Positions 1-9,384 of a DNA stretch of 64,000 nucleotides are shown in pieces. Every line of letters starts with the position of its first letter. Positions within the stretch are counted from its first letter, which is position 1. Under the pieces are notes generated by a model. It made no database searches. It worked only from the letters and a program-made list of their open reading frames with translations, and was not told the DNA's origin. The position numbers and the translations under genes are program-made. This stretch comes from Methanobacteriaceae archaeon (lineage in GTDB: Archaea; Methanobacteriota; Methanobacteria; Methanobacteriales; Methanobacteriaceae), in assembly GCA_029219465.1 (NCBI GenBank), contig JAQXTL010000015.1, forward strand, positions 1-64,000, read 5' to 3'.

Positions 1-1
1 A

Positions 2-223
2 AAATCAATCACTCCACGATATAAAAGCTTCATTTATCACTTAAAAGATAAACGAGTTGAAAAAACAAGTAACAAAATTGAAAATGCATTTCAAAAAACA
101 ATGCCAAAATCAAGAAAACGAACATTCAAGACTAAACGAGGTGTTTTAAAACGAATCTATCGCAGGGATCTCATTTGGAATGACAATCGCAAAAAGGATT
201 TTGAAAATCAACAAAGTTTTTGA
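2..223 (+). CDS. C-terminal end of a DDE-type IS transposase (cut by window edge)
   Basis: An open frame of 73 codons enters from the left edge and stops at 221-223. The peptide is strongly basic and contains NKIENAFQKTMPKSRKR followed by FKTKRGVLKRIYRR. The pattern of Ile-Glu-Asn, then a Phe, then a Pro-Lys with basic residues, then Lys-Thr-x-x-Gly resembles the tail of archaeal DDE transposases just after the last catalytic Glu. The family is recalled from this pattern and not searched. Only the tail is visible, so it cannot be said whether the element is intact. The following 265 bases up to the next gene are AT-rich with no clear inverted repeat that I can call an IS end. Confidence 0.5.
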   Translation, partial: KSITPRYKSFIYHLKDKRVEKTSNKIENAFQKTMPKSRKRTFKTKRGVLKRIYRRDLIWNDNRKKDFENQQSF

Positions 224-488
224 AAGAGTCATATATTGCTTATTAAAACTTTTAAACATTTAATAGAAATTTGGAAATCATTTAAATTAAGTGATAAAAC
301 ATTGATTTTTGAATAAACTTTTAATAATATTATCTAAAATTAGTTTTTTATTTAGTTAAAAAGTGAATAATTTATAAAATTTTCATAAAATTCTATTATT
401 ATGTCATTGTTTAATTTTCACAATCTTTATAATATATAAAGTAGATAATGTAGCATATATTAATTTAAATATGGGTATAGGGATTTGA

Positions 489-2714
489 ATGGTGTATAAA
501 GTAAAATATGATGAAAAAAATTACTCCGTAGTCATCACCAAAACTGGAAAAGAAGACTGGTTTACTCCCGGTAAGGTTCTTTATGATGTTAAGCCCTATG
601 ACGGTTTTCTAAAGGACATGTCTACAAATTTGGATATTGTAATTCCAGTTAATGATTTTAAAGATTATACACATATTTATTCAAATGTTTTCATTGAAGA
701 GTTAGAGATTAGTATACCTAATAACATTATTGGTACTAGCTTTGGAGACAATTACCGTAAATTGAAGGATATCATATATCCTATTTTTGAACAAGTCTAC
801 AAAACCAAAACCAAAAAGAAACTACACTTTTATTTTGAAAATGGGGAAGGTCAGGTAAAATACATATTTTTAGATATAATTTATGCTGAAGAAAGTATTG
901 TAATTGTTTATAATAATACAACTGATCCATTGCTTAATTCCCAGCAGCAAATTCATACATCTAAAGAATTCAATGAAGTTTCTTACAACTATATTAAAGA
1001 TATCAATGGAAATTATTTCTATGATTCAAATATCTATGAGCTTGTTGAAAGAGAGTTCTGCCAAGATGACTTTAAAAGAGATATTATTTGCGATTTAGTC
1101 GTTCCTGAAGATAAAGAATTATATAACTCACTAATTACAGGAGATACTCAGTATAGTAATACAACTCATAATAATGTTTATATCCAAACTAAAAAAGGAA
1201 CTAGAAAAAGTCTGGTTATTACTTCAAGTAAGTTATATGTTGGTAAAGAATTATCACAAGTTGCAGTTACAATAACTGATATTAGTAAAAATATTGAGAG
1301 AAAAAATAAACTTCTCATGAATAAACTGTTAACTATAATTGATAATAAATTAGGTGTTGGTACATACATTAAAGATAAAAAAACTGGTGCATATATTATT
1401 TCAAATGCACTTTATGACAAGTTACACCTTTCTAAACCAGAAGCACATAATTTAGATATGAATTATAAGAAATATCTTATTGATGAAGAAGATCATAAAT
1501 ATTTCGATGATTTTTACAATGGTAAAATCCAATGTTTAGAACGTGAAGTAAGATATAAATCTCCTAACTGTGATAAAAATCAACATTTATTTGTTTATTT
1601 AAACAGATATATTGAAGATGATAGTGATATATTCTTCATGGGTATTAAAGAGATTAGTCGTGAAATTAAAATTCAAAAGAATTTACTTTCACAAAACCAT
1701 GAATTAATGTTCTTAACATCTGTAGTAAAAGATATCCAGGAATCCACTTCATTAGCTATTAGTTATATGGATTCTAAAGGTAAATTCCACTGGAGTGATG
1801 AAATTTATAGAATTATTGATCGCTATCCAAGACCAGAAGATGAAGATATTAATATTTTAGCACCATTGGTTTCTTATGATGATCAAATTAAAATGGAATC
1901 TATAATTTATAATTCAATTGATGATGAATTATTCCATAATGACTTCTTAATAACAACTGAAACAGGAAAAGAAAAGTATATAAGAACTACAGCACGTAAA
2001 ATCTTTGATGATGAAGGTAATTTCCTTCGTTTAAGTATGTCTGCTCAAGACATTTCCAAACAAAAAGAATACGAAAAACAGTTAGTTAGAAATACTGAAG
2101 AGAAAAATGTTTTGGTCCAGGAAGTTCACCATCGTGTGAAAAATAATCTCCAGATTATTATGAGTTTCATCAACTTGGAGAAAAAGTTCCATAAAGGAAA
2201 CTATGAGAAAATCCTTGATGTAACTGAAAGACGTATTGGTGCACTTGCTTTAATTCACGAACGTACATATAAAGACGAAAATATGAATTATATGAATGTT
2301 CCAGTATTCTTAGAAGATTTGGACAAACAATTATATGCTCGTTCAAGAAAAAGAGGATACAAATTTGTCACAAGTATTGATGAAGATTTAACATTCTCTA
2401 TTAATACTGTTACTCCATTATCTTTAATTATTAATGAGTTAACTGCAAATACATTCAAATATGCTTTTGATGATGAGGATGAATCTTCTAAAATAATTTT
2501 TAAATCTTTAGAATTATTTGAAAAAGATGGTAAAAAATTCTGTAAATTTAAATACAAGGATAATGGTAGTGGATTGCCTGAAGGATTTGACTTAACAGAA
2601 TACAAAGGATTAGGTTGGCAAATTATTACTTCCCTTGCAAGACAAATGGACGCAGAATATGAAATTATCGATGATAACGGCGTTGGAATGTCTTTAACAT
2701 TCCCTGTCGTTTAA
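489..2714 (+). CDS. Multi-PAS sensor histidine kinase, HisKA_2 type
   Basis: A soluble-looking 741-residue sensor kinase. The first ~540 residues look like three to four consecutive PAS-like sensor modules (for example around IKDINGNYFYDSN, ISYMDSKGKFHWSDE and the PAC-like LSMSAQDISKQKEYEKQL) without any membrane segment, so it should sense a cytoplasmic signal. The dimerisation/phosphoacceptor box is EVHHRVKNNLQ with His547/His548, the HisKA_2 signature, followed by the ATPase N-box PLSLIINELTANTFKYAF and the G-boxes DNGSGLP and GLGWQI. No response regulator is adjacent, so it is an orphan kinase. An AGGG sequence lies just upstream of the ATG. It is the last gene before a convergent small regulator. 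Confidence 0.9.
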   Translation: MVYKVKYDEKNYSVVITKTGKEDWFTPGKVLYDVKPYDGFLKDMSTNLDIVIPVNDFKDYTHIYSNVFIEELEISIPNNIIGTSFGDNYRKLKDIIYPIFEQVYKTKTKKKLHFYFENGEGQVKYIFLDIIYAEESIVIVYNNTTDPLLNSQQQIHTSKEFNEVSYNYIKDINGNYFYDSNIYELVEREFCQDDFKRDIICDLVVPEDKELYNSLITGDTQYSNTTHNNVYIQTKKGTRKSLVITSSKLYVGKELSQVAVTITDISKNIERKNKLLMNKLLTIIDNKLGVGTYIKDKKTGAYIISNALYDKLHLSKPEAHNLDMNYKKYLIDEEDHKYFDDFYNGKIQCLEREVRYKSPNCDKNQHLFVYLNRYIEDDSDIFFMGIKEISREIKIQKNLLSQNHELMFLTSVVKDIQESTSLAISYMDSKGKFHWSDEIYRIIDRYPRPEDEDINILAPLVSYDDQIKMESIIYNSIDDELFHNDFLITTETGKEKYIRTTARKIFDDEGNFLRLSMSAQDISKQKEYEKQLVRNTEEKNVLVQEVHHRVKNNLQIIMSFINLEKKFHKGNYEKILDVTERRIGALALIHERTYKDENMNYMNVPVFLEDLDKQLYARSRKRGYKFVTSIDEDLTFSINTVTPLSLIINELTANTFKYAFDDEDESSKIIFKSLELFEKDGKKFCKFKYKDNGSGLPEGFDLTEYKGLGWQIITSLARQMDAEYEIIDDNGVGMSLTFPVV

Positions 2715-2732
2715 ATTTTTTTTAAAATAAGA

Positions 2733-2993
2733 TTATAATTTTTTTGCAACAGATTTTCCTAAATCTGTGCATTTATATAATCTGCCTTTTCTTACATCTT
2801 CATTAATACAGATAACTAAATTTTTCTTTTTTAAATCAGAAAGAGCAGATGAAACTTGACTTGTATTTACATTTATTTCTTTAGCAATTTGTGATGGCAT
2901 TTTCAAATCATTGTTTATTGATTTTAATGTAGCTGTCCTATAAGCAGATACTTTAACAAAACCAAGAAGTTCATATATTTGAGTATTATCCAT
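2733..2993 (-). CDS. Small winged-helix transcriptional regulator
   Basis: An 86-residue protein made almost entirely of one winged-helix domain. The recognition part reads MPSQIAKEINVNTSQVSSAL and the wing follows as DVRKGRLYKCTDLGKSV, the arrangement seen in short archaeal MarR/ArsR-like regulators. It has a same-length relative in this window at 18224-18484, sharing PxQIAK, the CINE stretch, the KGRLY/RGRIY wing and the closing GxxV motif. It lies about 130 bp downstream of comE on the same strand but with its own AT-rich upstream region. Its target and ligand cannot be told from sequence. Confidence 0.85.
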   Translation of the reverse strand: MDNTQIYELLGFVKVSAYRTATLKSINNDLKMPSQIAKEINVNTSQVSSALSDLKKKNLVICINEDVRKGRLYKCTDLGKSVAKKL

Positions 2994-3122
2994 ATTATTA
3001 TTTTTTTAATTATTCTTTTTAATGTTTATATATTAGTTATATGGATTTATATTCGTTTAATAACAAGTTTTACATATTTATTAAACATTTTATAATAAAA
3101 AATAAAAAGAGAAATAGGTTAT

Positions 3123-3659
3123 TTAAATAATATCCATAAACCTATTTTTAATTTCAACAGGAGTTAAATCAATGATTGGTGCTTTTGAGTTTCCGGATTC
3201 AGTATTATATACAATAAAACTAGCATCCTCGCTTTTAATAAACTCTTTTAAATTGATATCTTTAAAGTTATAGCTGTTTTTAAATCCTACACCTCTTGCA
3301 ACATCAACTAAATCTAATTCCTGTGCATAAGTATCCTGATTTCCTGTTGAACCATAAGCACCATTGTCTATAACAATCCATGTTAAATTTCTAGGATTAT
3401 TAGCAAATACAGTTACTAGAGAACCCATATTCATTAAAAGTGCACCGTCACCATCAATTACAACAATATCTCTGTTTGGCTGTGATAGGGCAAGACCTAA
3501 ACCGATAGATGATGCAAGTCCCATTGATCCAATCATGTAGAAGTTTTCATTTCTGTCTTTAATGTCATATAATTCTCTTGATGGAAATCCAATGTTACAA
3601 ACTACTAATTCATCGTCAATGTATTTCATTATATCTTCAATAGCTTCTCTTCTTGCCAT
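3123..3659 (-). CDS. comE: Sulfopyruvate decarboxylase, beta subunit
   Basis: Beta (TPP-binding) subunit of sulfopyruvate decarboxylase, which converts sulfopyruvate to sulfoacetaldehyde in coenzyme M biosynthesis. The thiamine-diphosphate motif is visible as IDGDGALLMNMG followed by an Asn-rich turn (NNPRNLTWIVIDNGAYG), and MIGSMGLASSIGLGLA matches the substrate/cofactor side of the family. I place the start at the internal ATG at 3659 (protein MARREAIED, 178 residues), because GGTGAT lies just upstream and a longer frame would overlap comD by 50 bases. comD ends four bases upstream, so the two are translationally coupled. Phosphonopyruvate decarboxylase is the alternative, but the split alpha/beta arrangement in a methanogen favours ComDE. 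Confidence 0.92.
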   Translation of the reverse strand: MARREAIEDIMKYIDDELVVCNIGFPSRELYDIKDRNENFYMIGSMGLASSIGLGLALSQPNRDIVVIDGDGALLMNMGSLVTVFANNPRNLTWIVIDNGAYGSTGNQDTYAQELDLVDVARGVGFKNSYNFKDINLKEFIKSEDASFIVYNTESGNSKAPIIDLTPVEIKNRFMDII

Positions 3660-3663
3660 ATTA

Positions 3664-4155
3664 TCACCAATATTTGATTTCAAGTAAAACACTTGTTGGT
3701 TTTCCACTTTCAACAGATAAGTTCCAAGCTTCTTTTACATTTTCATATGCTTGTTCAGGAATTTGCGGTTTGAAAAATGTATAATTCATTGCTTCTAAGA
3801 TTAATGGAGTTGATTCTCCCATTGGAACTTGTCCACAGATGTTTTCTCCTTCAGTTCCTCTGTGACTCATTATCATTAATAATGGGAATTCATATAATTC
3901 AGTAAGGGATTTTAATGCATTAATTGAGTTTCCAAGACCTGAATTTTGCATTAAAATAGCTACTTTTTTACCTCCAAGATATGCCCCAGCACATATTCCA
4001 ATTCCTTCTTCTTCACGGGTAACTGGAACGTGGGTTATATCAGGGTCTTCATCAATCATATTTAATAATTTTGATAGATTAACGCAGGGAACACTTACAA
4101 TAAAATCGATTCCTGCATCTTTAAGTCCATTAAATATAGCTTCACTACTATCCAT
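3664..4155 (-). CDS. comD: Sulfopyruvate decarboxylase, alpha subunit
   Basis: Alpha subunit (163 residues) of the heteromeric sulfopyruvate decarboxylase for coenzyme M synthesis. It corresponds to the pyrimidine-binding half of TPP enzymes: [14 protein letters not shown] near the N-terminus, then [20 protein letters not shown] containing the conserved Glu that activates thiamine, and [18 protein letters not shown]. The normal ComD length is about 160-170 residues, so it is complete. It is the first gene of the comDE pair and reads divergently from cofH; the 154-base gap between them must hold both promoters. Confidence 0.92.
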   Translation of the reverse strand: MDSSEAIFNGLKDAGIDFIVSVPCVNLSKLLNMIDEDPDITHVPVTREEEGIGICAGAYLGGKKVAILMQNSGLGNSINALKSLTELYEFPLLMIMSHRGTEGENICGQVPMGESTPLILEAMNYTFFKPQIPEQAYENVKEAWNLSVESGKPTSVLLEIKYW

Positions 4156-4309
4156 TATATCACTTAAATTCTTTTTTTATAAATATTTGTTAGATTTATT
4201 ATAAAAAACTATTTAATTACTTGAAATTCTTTAATATTTGAATTTAATAAAATAAATTCCAAAAATCGAATAGTAACCTTTTTATTTAACTTGAAACTAA
4301 AATAGGATT

Positions 4310-5428
4310 ATGTTTGATAAACTACCAATTTCTTCTAAAACAGAACAAATCTTAACTAAATCTTTAGATGAACAGATTTCTGTTGAAGAAGCAAATTACT
4401 TAATGAATCTTAAAGGATCTGATGTTTATCCTTTACTTGCCACTGCTGATTATTTAAGACAAGATATTGTTGGAGACAACATTACATTCATTAATAATTG
4501 TAATATCAACTTTACAAATATTTGTACTGTTAGATGTGGTTTTTGTGCATTTGGAAAGGATGAAGACGATCATGATGCATATATATTGGATGATGAAGCA
4601 ATTTTAGAAAAAGCTCATGGTGCTGTTGAAAAAGGAGCACGTGAATTTTGTGTAATGGGAGGAGTACTTCCTGATGCTGATATTAGCTATTATGAACACT
4701 TGCTTACATTATTAAAAGATGAATATCCTGATGTGATGATTCATGGTTTTTCACCAACTATGATTAAGGATGCATGTGAAGTATCTAAAATGGACATTGC
4801 TGAAGGTTTTGAAATATTAAAAGATGCAGGTCTTGACACCCTTCCGGGAACAGCTGCTGAAATATTAACAGACCGTTCAAGAGAAATAATTTGTCCTGAG
4901 AAAGTTAGTGTTTCCGAGTGGATAGATATCGTTAAAACAGCTCATGAAGTTGGAATCAAAGGATCATCCACTATCATGTATGGGCACGTCGAAACTTTAG
5001 AAGAAAGAGTGCAACATATTGATATTATTAGAAAATTACAAGAAGAAACTCATGGTTTTACCGAGTTTATTCCAATGACTTTTATGCATGAATATTCTCC
5101 AATCTTTTTGGAAGGACAATCAAACCTTGGAGCTACTGGAATGCAGGATTTAAAATTATATGCAGTATCCAGATTAATGCTTAGAGATTTAATTCCAAAT
5201 ATTCAAGTATCCTGGGTAAAAATGGGTTTCAGATTTGCTCAAGTTTCCCTTATGGCTGGTGCTAACGATTTAGGTGGTACCTTAGGTGGAGACGAATTAT
5301 CCGCTGCTTCAGGTGCTCCGGATGGAGTTGAAGCATCAATTGCAAGTTTAAGTAAAATTATTAAGGATTTAGGTAGAAATCCTCTTGAGAGAAACTCCGA
5401 ATACTCTGAGTTTTATCCAGTTGATTAA
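4310..5428 (+). CDS. cofH: FO synthase subunit 2 (radical SAM)
   Basis: CofH joins a tyrosine-derived fragment to 5-amino-6-ribitylaminouracil during synthesis of the F420 chromophore FO, together with CofG (not in this window). The radical-SAM cluster motif is CTVRCGFC (C-x3-C-x2-C), preceded by NNCNINFTNI. Family motifs GGVLPDADISYYE, DTLPGTAAEIL and TFMHEYSPIF distinguish CofH from CofG and from the related MqnC/MqnE. The length of 372 residues is normal. It is followed after 12 bases by a thymidylate-kinase-like gene, so the two probably share a transcript. Confidence 0.92.
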   Translation: MFDKLPISSKTEQILTKSLDEQISVEEANYLMNLKGSDVYPLLATADYLRQDIVGDNITFINNCNINFTNICTVRCGFCAFGKDEDDHDAYILDDEAILEKAHGAVEKGAREFCVMGGVLPDADISYYEHLLTLLKDEYPDVMIHGFSPTMIKDACEVSKMDIAEGFEILKDAGLDTLPGTAAEILTDRSREIICPEKVSVSEWIDIVKTAHEVGIKGSSTIMYGHVETLEERVQHIDIIRKLQEETHGFTEFIPMTFMHEYSPIFLEGQSNLGATGMQDLKLYAVSRLMLRDLIPNIQVSWVKMGFRFAQVSLMAGANDLGGTLGGDELSAASGAPDGVEASIASLSKIIKDLGRNPLERNSEYSEFYPVD

Positions 5429-5440
5429 TTAGGTGTTTAA

Positions 5441-6025
5441 ATGAATAAATTTATTGTCATAGATGGATTAGATGGGTCTGGAAAAGATACACAGGCGAAT
5501 TTACTTGCTGATATGTATGAAAAGCAAGGATGTAATGTCGTTGTTCGCTCCCACCCATGTCCAGACAATAAATATGGTAGAAAATCAAAAGAAGCACTTT
5601 TAAAAACTGGAAAAATTAATCATTTACTTGCAACTATTTATTTTGGTCTTGATGCAGTCAGATCTGTTGTGAAATATTGTCGTGATGACAGTATTGACGT
5701 ATTAATCTTTTCAAGATATATCTTAGCAGTTATGTATCTTCCAGATGGGATTAATACAATGGTCTATAAAATAGTGTCATTTATTCTTCCAACATCTGAT
5801 TGTATGTTCTTTTTAGACGTTAGCCCAGAAGAATCACTTAGAAGAATTGGTTCTCGTAATGAAGAAACAGAAATGTTTGAAAATATAGAATGTTTACGCG
5901 AAAACCGTTTAAGATCACAAAAGTTTACCTACAACTGGAATGTTATTCCTGGTGATGATTCTGCGGAGGTAATTTCACAAAAAATAAAAATGAAATGTCT
6001 TGAAACAGACAATTTAATTAAATAA
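5441..6025 (+). CDS. Thymidylate kinase family protein
   Basis: A 194-residue P-loop nucleoside-monophosphate kinase of the thymidylate kinase family. Walker A is GLDGSGKDT at residues 9-17, a DR/SR-type motif appears as IFSRYILAVMYLP, and a lid region follows near SPEESLRRIGSRNEE. The expected role is phosphorylation of dTMP to dTDP. The DRY motif of typical Tmk is altered to SRY and the lid is short, so substrate may differ; many archaeal genomes carry a second diverged Tmk-like gene. An AGGTGTTTAAATG start matches the local pattern. Its 3' end overlaps the end of the convergent 6018-6275 gene by eight bases. Confidence 0.75.
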   Translation: MNKFIVIDGLDGSGKDTQANLLADMYEKQGCNVVVRSHPCPDNKYGRKSKEALLKTGKINHLLATIYFGLDAVRSVVKYCRDDSIDVLIFSRYILAVMYLPDGINTMVYKIVSFILPTSDCMFFLDVSPEESLRRIGSRNEETEMFENIECLRENRLRSQKFTYNWNVIPGDDSAEVISQKIKMKCLETDNLIK

Positions 6026-6275
6026 CTTCTTTTATTCCTTCATTTGTTATAATCATTAATGAATTAAGGTTATCTAAAACAAGTGACACAATAGGATGAG
6101 TTTGAATATCCTTGTGCATAAATACTATCTCATTTTCAACAATATCAATCCAGTTAACGTGATATACAACAACACCGTTAACAATTAATCCTAAAAACTC
6201 AGGAACATACCTGTCAGGGTTTATTTCTTCAAAATATTTATTGTTTTTTAGTATTTCTCTTAAGACATTTTCCAT
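6018..6275 (-). CDS. Small conserved-looking protein after priS, unknown function
   Basis: An 85-residue protein beginning MENVLREIL and rich in hydrophobic beta-strand-like stretches (PEFLGLIVNGVVVYHVNW, LNSLMIITNEG). I do not recognise the family. The start at 6275 is chosen because GGTGT lies seven bases upstream and priS ends two bases before it, so it is translationally coupled to the primase gene. A longer frame begins 27 bases upstream, inside priS, without its own ribosome binding site. Tight coupling suggests a primase-related or at least co-expressed role; that is inference only. Confidence 0.7.
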   Translation of the reverse strand: MENVLREILKNNKYFEEINPDRYVPEFLGLIVNGVVVYHVNWIDIVENEIVFMHKDIQTHPIVSLVLDNLNSLMIITNEGIKEVI

Positions 6276-6276
6276 A

Positions 6277-7254
6277 TTATACACCTTTTCTTTCATAAAC
6301 AAATTTTGGAACAGCTTTATCTAGTGGATCAAAACTTTCTCTATTTTTAACTTCCATACATTTCATACTTACCTTTGAGTGAAGTGATGAAGGAAGTCTT
6401 AGAATTCTTTTTAAATCAATTGATACTTTAGCATCAATAGTTGATAAGTTAACACGTGCCATTGCTCCAACCAGGTTTTTATATCTTCTAGGTCCAATAT
6501 CTCTTTTAAAATAACCCCAGTTATCGTTATCCAAGTGATGTCTTGAAGCCATGATGTCTTTCATTAATTTAGGGTTTATTCCATCAATTTTTTCATTACC
6601 TACTAAATGTTGAATATTGAATTTTACTTTATCTGTAAATATCTTTGAATATCCAATTGGTATTGTGAAATGCTCAAAGTTAAAGCTTTTATTTGAAATT
6701 TCAGGGTTTACAAATTGAGATTTTGGAACTTCAGCACCAGCAACATACTTTAAGACTTCAGATCTAAGTTCACTATTAGCACTCATCATTTCTTCATCTA
6801 AAATCCTAATGTGATATCCTCTTCCAGAATAAATCAAATGTATGTTTTTTAAGCCTAAATCTGATTGCAATGTGTCTATTAATGAGTTAACTATCTCTAA
6901 AGCTTCACCAAGACAAACTTCACAAACTCCATTGCATTGACAAGACCTGATTGGAATATCTTTAGCATCTACATCAAAGATATACTCTGCTTTTAACCAA
7001 TCTTCTCTTCTTTTTGGATTATTATAGAATGCTACTGAGATATATGATGCAAATGGAGCTTTAAATCTTAAGAATTTTCCTAAAGCTTCAGGTCCTCCAA
7101 ATGTTTTATATCTGTCGTTTGGTCCTCTTCCGTTATGGTCAAAACCAAATTCTCTTTTTTTTAAATCAGTAGCTATGAATTCTGGTAAGTCTTTTACTGA
7201 CCATTCTTCACGATAGTATTGTCTTCTTTCTTTAAGTGTCGCTTTAGAAAACAT
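6277..7254 (-). CDS. priS: DNA primase small (catalytic) subunit
   Basis: Catalytic subunit of the archaeal-eukaryotic primase, making primers for replication with PriL. The metal-binding motif is YIFDVDAKD. A Cys cluster CQCNGVCEVC follows at the zinc knuckle position, and the polymerase motif SGRGYHIRI lies about 25 residues further. The length of 325 residues is normal. A small gene is coupled to its 3' end. The large subunit priL is nearby on the same strand but separated by a gene of opposite strand, so the two subunits are not a simple operon. Confidence 0.93.
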   Translation of the reverse strand: MFSKATLKERRQYYREEWSVKDLPEFIATDLKKREFGFDHNGRGPNDRYKTFGGPEALGKFLRFKAPFASYISVAFYNNPKRREDWLKAEYIFDVDAKDIPIRSCQCNGVCEVCLGEALEIVNSLIDTLQSDLGLKNIHLIYSGRGYHIRILDEEMMSANSELRSEVLKYVAGAEVPKSQFVNPEISNKSFNFEHFTIPIGYSKIFTDKVKFNIQHLVGNEKIDGINPKLMKDIMASRHHLDNDNWGYFKRDIGPRRYKNLVGAMARVNLSTIDAKVSIDLKRILRLPSSLHSKVSMKCMEVKNRESFDPLDKAVPKFVYERKGV

Positions 7255-7359
7255 AATAATATGTTACTTTTTTAAAGTATTTATTTTATAGGTATGTGTG
7301 CATCTGCAAAGTAATGATTTAGCACACTTTTATTAATTAAGATATTTAAAAATAAATTC

Positions 7360-7875
7360 ATGGACGATGTAGTTGAAGTAATCGGAATTGAACATTTAAA
7401 AGTAATTTTATCTGGTCTTTCTCCTGAAGAGATTATAATGCCTGCTTATGAAAACTGGCAAACTTGTATGAAAACAGGATATACCAGATTAAACCTTGAA
7501 ACTGGTGAGATTTATGGTGTTGGAGTAGAATTAAATGATCTTCCACTACCATCTACAATATACATTGAGTTATACAAAATTGATGCATATGATGAGCCAA
7601 TAAGCGAAGAAGAATTTTTCTCTCAAAGTGAATATGATAAGTTTTTAGAATTCAGTGCCAGTGAGCCTAGTGAATATATTCCAGATATTATATCTGAATT
7701 TTGCCAAATAAACGGAATTGATGAAGATAAACGTAAAATTGGAATATTAGCTTATAATTTTGAAAAAAAAGAAAGAAGTAATTATAATATGTGGGAATCA
7801 TCTGTTTTAAACAAGTATTATGATGCAATTTATGAAGACCATAATCCATTTATGTTTTCACAAAATTCATTATAG
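7360..7875 (+). CDS. Acidic protein of unknown function between priS and priL
   Basis: A 171-residue acidic protein (MDDVVEVIGIEHLKVIL at the start) with no signal peptide or membrane segment and no motif I can name. It contains a Trp/Tyr-rich first third (MPAYENWQTCMKTGYTRLN) and a Glu/Asp-rich middle. It is read divergently from priS with about 105 bases between them, and its stop lies two bases before the end of convergent priL. No convincing ribosome binding site precedes the ATG, so a leaderless transcript is possible. Function unknown. Confidence 0.75.
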   Translation: MDDVVEVIGIEHLKVILSGLSPEEIIMPAYENWQTCMKTGYTRLNLETGEIYGVGVELNDLPLPSTIYIELYKIDAYDEPISEEEFFSQSEYDKFLEFSASEPSEYIPDIISEFCQINGIDEDKRKIGILAYNFEKKERSNYNMWESSVLNKYYDAIYEDHNPFMFSQNSL

Positions 7876-7877
7876 TC

Positions 7878-9206
7878 TTATTCTTTTTGCTGCTTGTCTA
7901 ATTGGAATTTTTTACGCCCATAACATGATAATGGGTTATTTATTCCTTTACAGGACTTGTCTGGATGACATAAGCTAGGTAAATGTATTTTAATTTTCTC
8001 ACAGCTCATAGGAGTATACCATTTGGTTTCTCCTTCATGATTTATATCTACTCTATCATGCATTCCAAATCCTAATTTTGATATAATATTAATTTTTTCC
8101 TGAGGCTGGTCTTCAAATAACGGTGGTGTACAGTTATCTGCAGCATCAAAAATCAAAGGTAATATCTCATTTTCAGTAATAGTTAAGTCTGGATCCATAT
8201 CAGATACTTTAACTGTTTCTTCTGAGGCAAATATTCTTGGATATAATCTTGCATAAGATGCAAAAGAAGTTAATAATAAAACAATAGCATCGTTACGCCC
8301 GCCTGAAGATACTCCTTCAACAGTTGCCTTAATACATGGTGGAAATGCATCTGGATTTAGTTTTCCAGCCTGAACTGTACCGTAAATACCACCACTGCCT
8401 GCATAATATTGGTTGTATTTACTAATTTCAGTTGGAATAAATTCTTTTAGTTCTTCACCTATTTTAATAATTGCTGGGTGAATTTCAACTCTTTTAGACA
8501 TTTCCTTGATTCTTTTAATGTATTCTTCTGTTTTTTGCATAATTAATCTGGATAATATTTGTTCTTTAACGCTGTCTCCGATTAATATGTTATACATTCT
8601 CTCAGGGTTTCTGTCTGTGAATTTATCACTAAATCTGTTTAAAAAATCATCTTCCTGAAGTATAATTTCACCATTATCAATCAACAAATCAGTTAATTTT
8701 AGTTTTTTAGTTGCAACAATCTCTTTAAGTGATTTCCAGTGAATACTATTGTCAACCTTAACATCATCAAGCACTTCATCAATGATTTCAGCTCTTGACA
8801 TTGGAGGTATTTTAGCAAGTCTTTCTAAAATAAGAGAACCCTGTGATTCAACAAATAGTCTTGTTTCACGTGAACCAAGGTTAAACTGAATAGCTATTGC
8901 CTGACAGAGAATATGAAATGTTACAACATCTTGTTTAAATAATTCTTCATTTGTTAAATATTCAAATTCTGCCTGTGTGAAGTTTTTATTGTTCTTTTTT
9001 TCAATAGCCCACTGTATACGTTTAAGGGCTAAATCATGAAAAGATTTAGGTATAATATTATAATCCGAAAGCCTTTGATTTGTGGTTCTGGTACAAATTT
9101 CAATTAAGGATTCATCTTCATCAAATATTTGATTTAAATCTCCATAATTGCGGATTATTCCTTTTCCTTCGTTTGATAATGGATTAATATAAGAAACTTC
9201 AGCCAT
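7878..9206 (-). CDS. priL: DNA primase large subunit, Fe-S protein
   Basis: Regulatory subunit of archaeal primase (442 residues). The C-terminal iron-sulfur domain shows the four-cysteine arrangement: Cys in DAADNCTPPLFE, Cys in MSCEKIKIHLPSLC, then CHPDKSCKGINN and CYGRKKFQL near the end, as in PriL. The N-terminal part is helical, as usual in this subunit. It reads convergently with the acidic gene at 7360 and divergently from metG, with 178 bases between its start and metG. Confidence 0.9.
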   Translation of the reverse strand: MAEVSYINPLSNEGKGIIRNYGDLNQIFDEDESLIEICTRTTNQRLSDYNIIPKSFHDLALKRIQWAIEKKNNKNFTQAEFEYLTNEELFKQDVVTFHILCQAIAIQFNLGSRETRLFVESQGSLILERLAKIPPMSRAEIIDEVLDDVKVDNSIHWKSLKEIVATKKLKLTDLLIDNGEIILQEDDFLNRFSDKFTDRNPERMYNILIGDSVKEQILSRLIMQKTEEYIKRIKEMSKRVEIHPAIIKIGEELKEFIPTEISKYNQYYAGSGGIYGTVQAGKLNPDAFPPCIKATVEGVSSGGRNDAIVLLLTSFASYARLYPRIFASEETVKVSDMDPDLTITENEILPLIFDAADNCTPPLFEDQPQEKINIISKLGFGMHDRVDINHEGETKWYTPMSCEKIKIHLPSLCHPDKSCKGINNPLSCYGRKKFQLDKQQKE

Positions 9207-9384
9207 AATTTTAATTTTTTATTTTATGTATTAAATAACTAACTCATATTCAAAAACAATATTGATTTTATTATGTTTTAATTATGGAATTTATCCTATT
9301 TTTTATTGTAAAAAAGCTAATTTTATTATATAGGAGTAACATAATTATTAAATGTTTAAATTTAAATAAAGGGGATTATATTAA

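Noticed and set aside
141-153. TTTTAAAACGAAT near the left edge as another copy of the 54832/60276 repeat
   Set aside because: It is within the transposase coding frame, matches only 12-13 AT-rich bases, and its flanks do not extend the match.
2288-2605. 105-codon minus-strand frame inside the sensor kinase
   Set aside because: It lies opposite the ATP-binding region of a well-supported kinase and looks like a mirror frame.
3660-3713. Longer comE start overlapping comD
   Set aside because: The extension has no ribosome binding site and does not resemble ComE; the internal ATG at 3659 has GGTGAT upstream.
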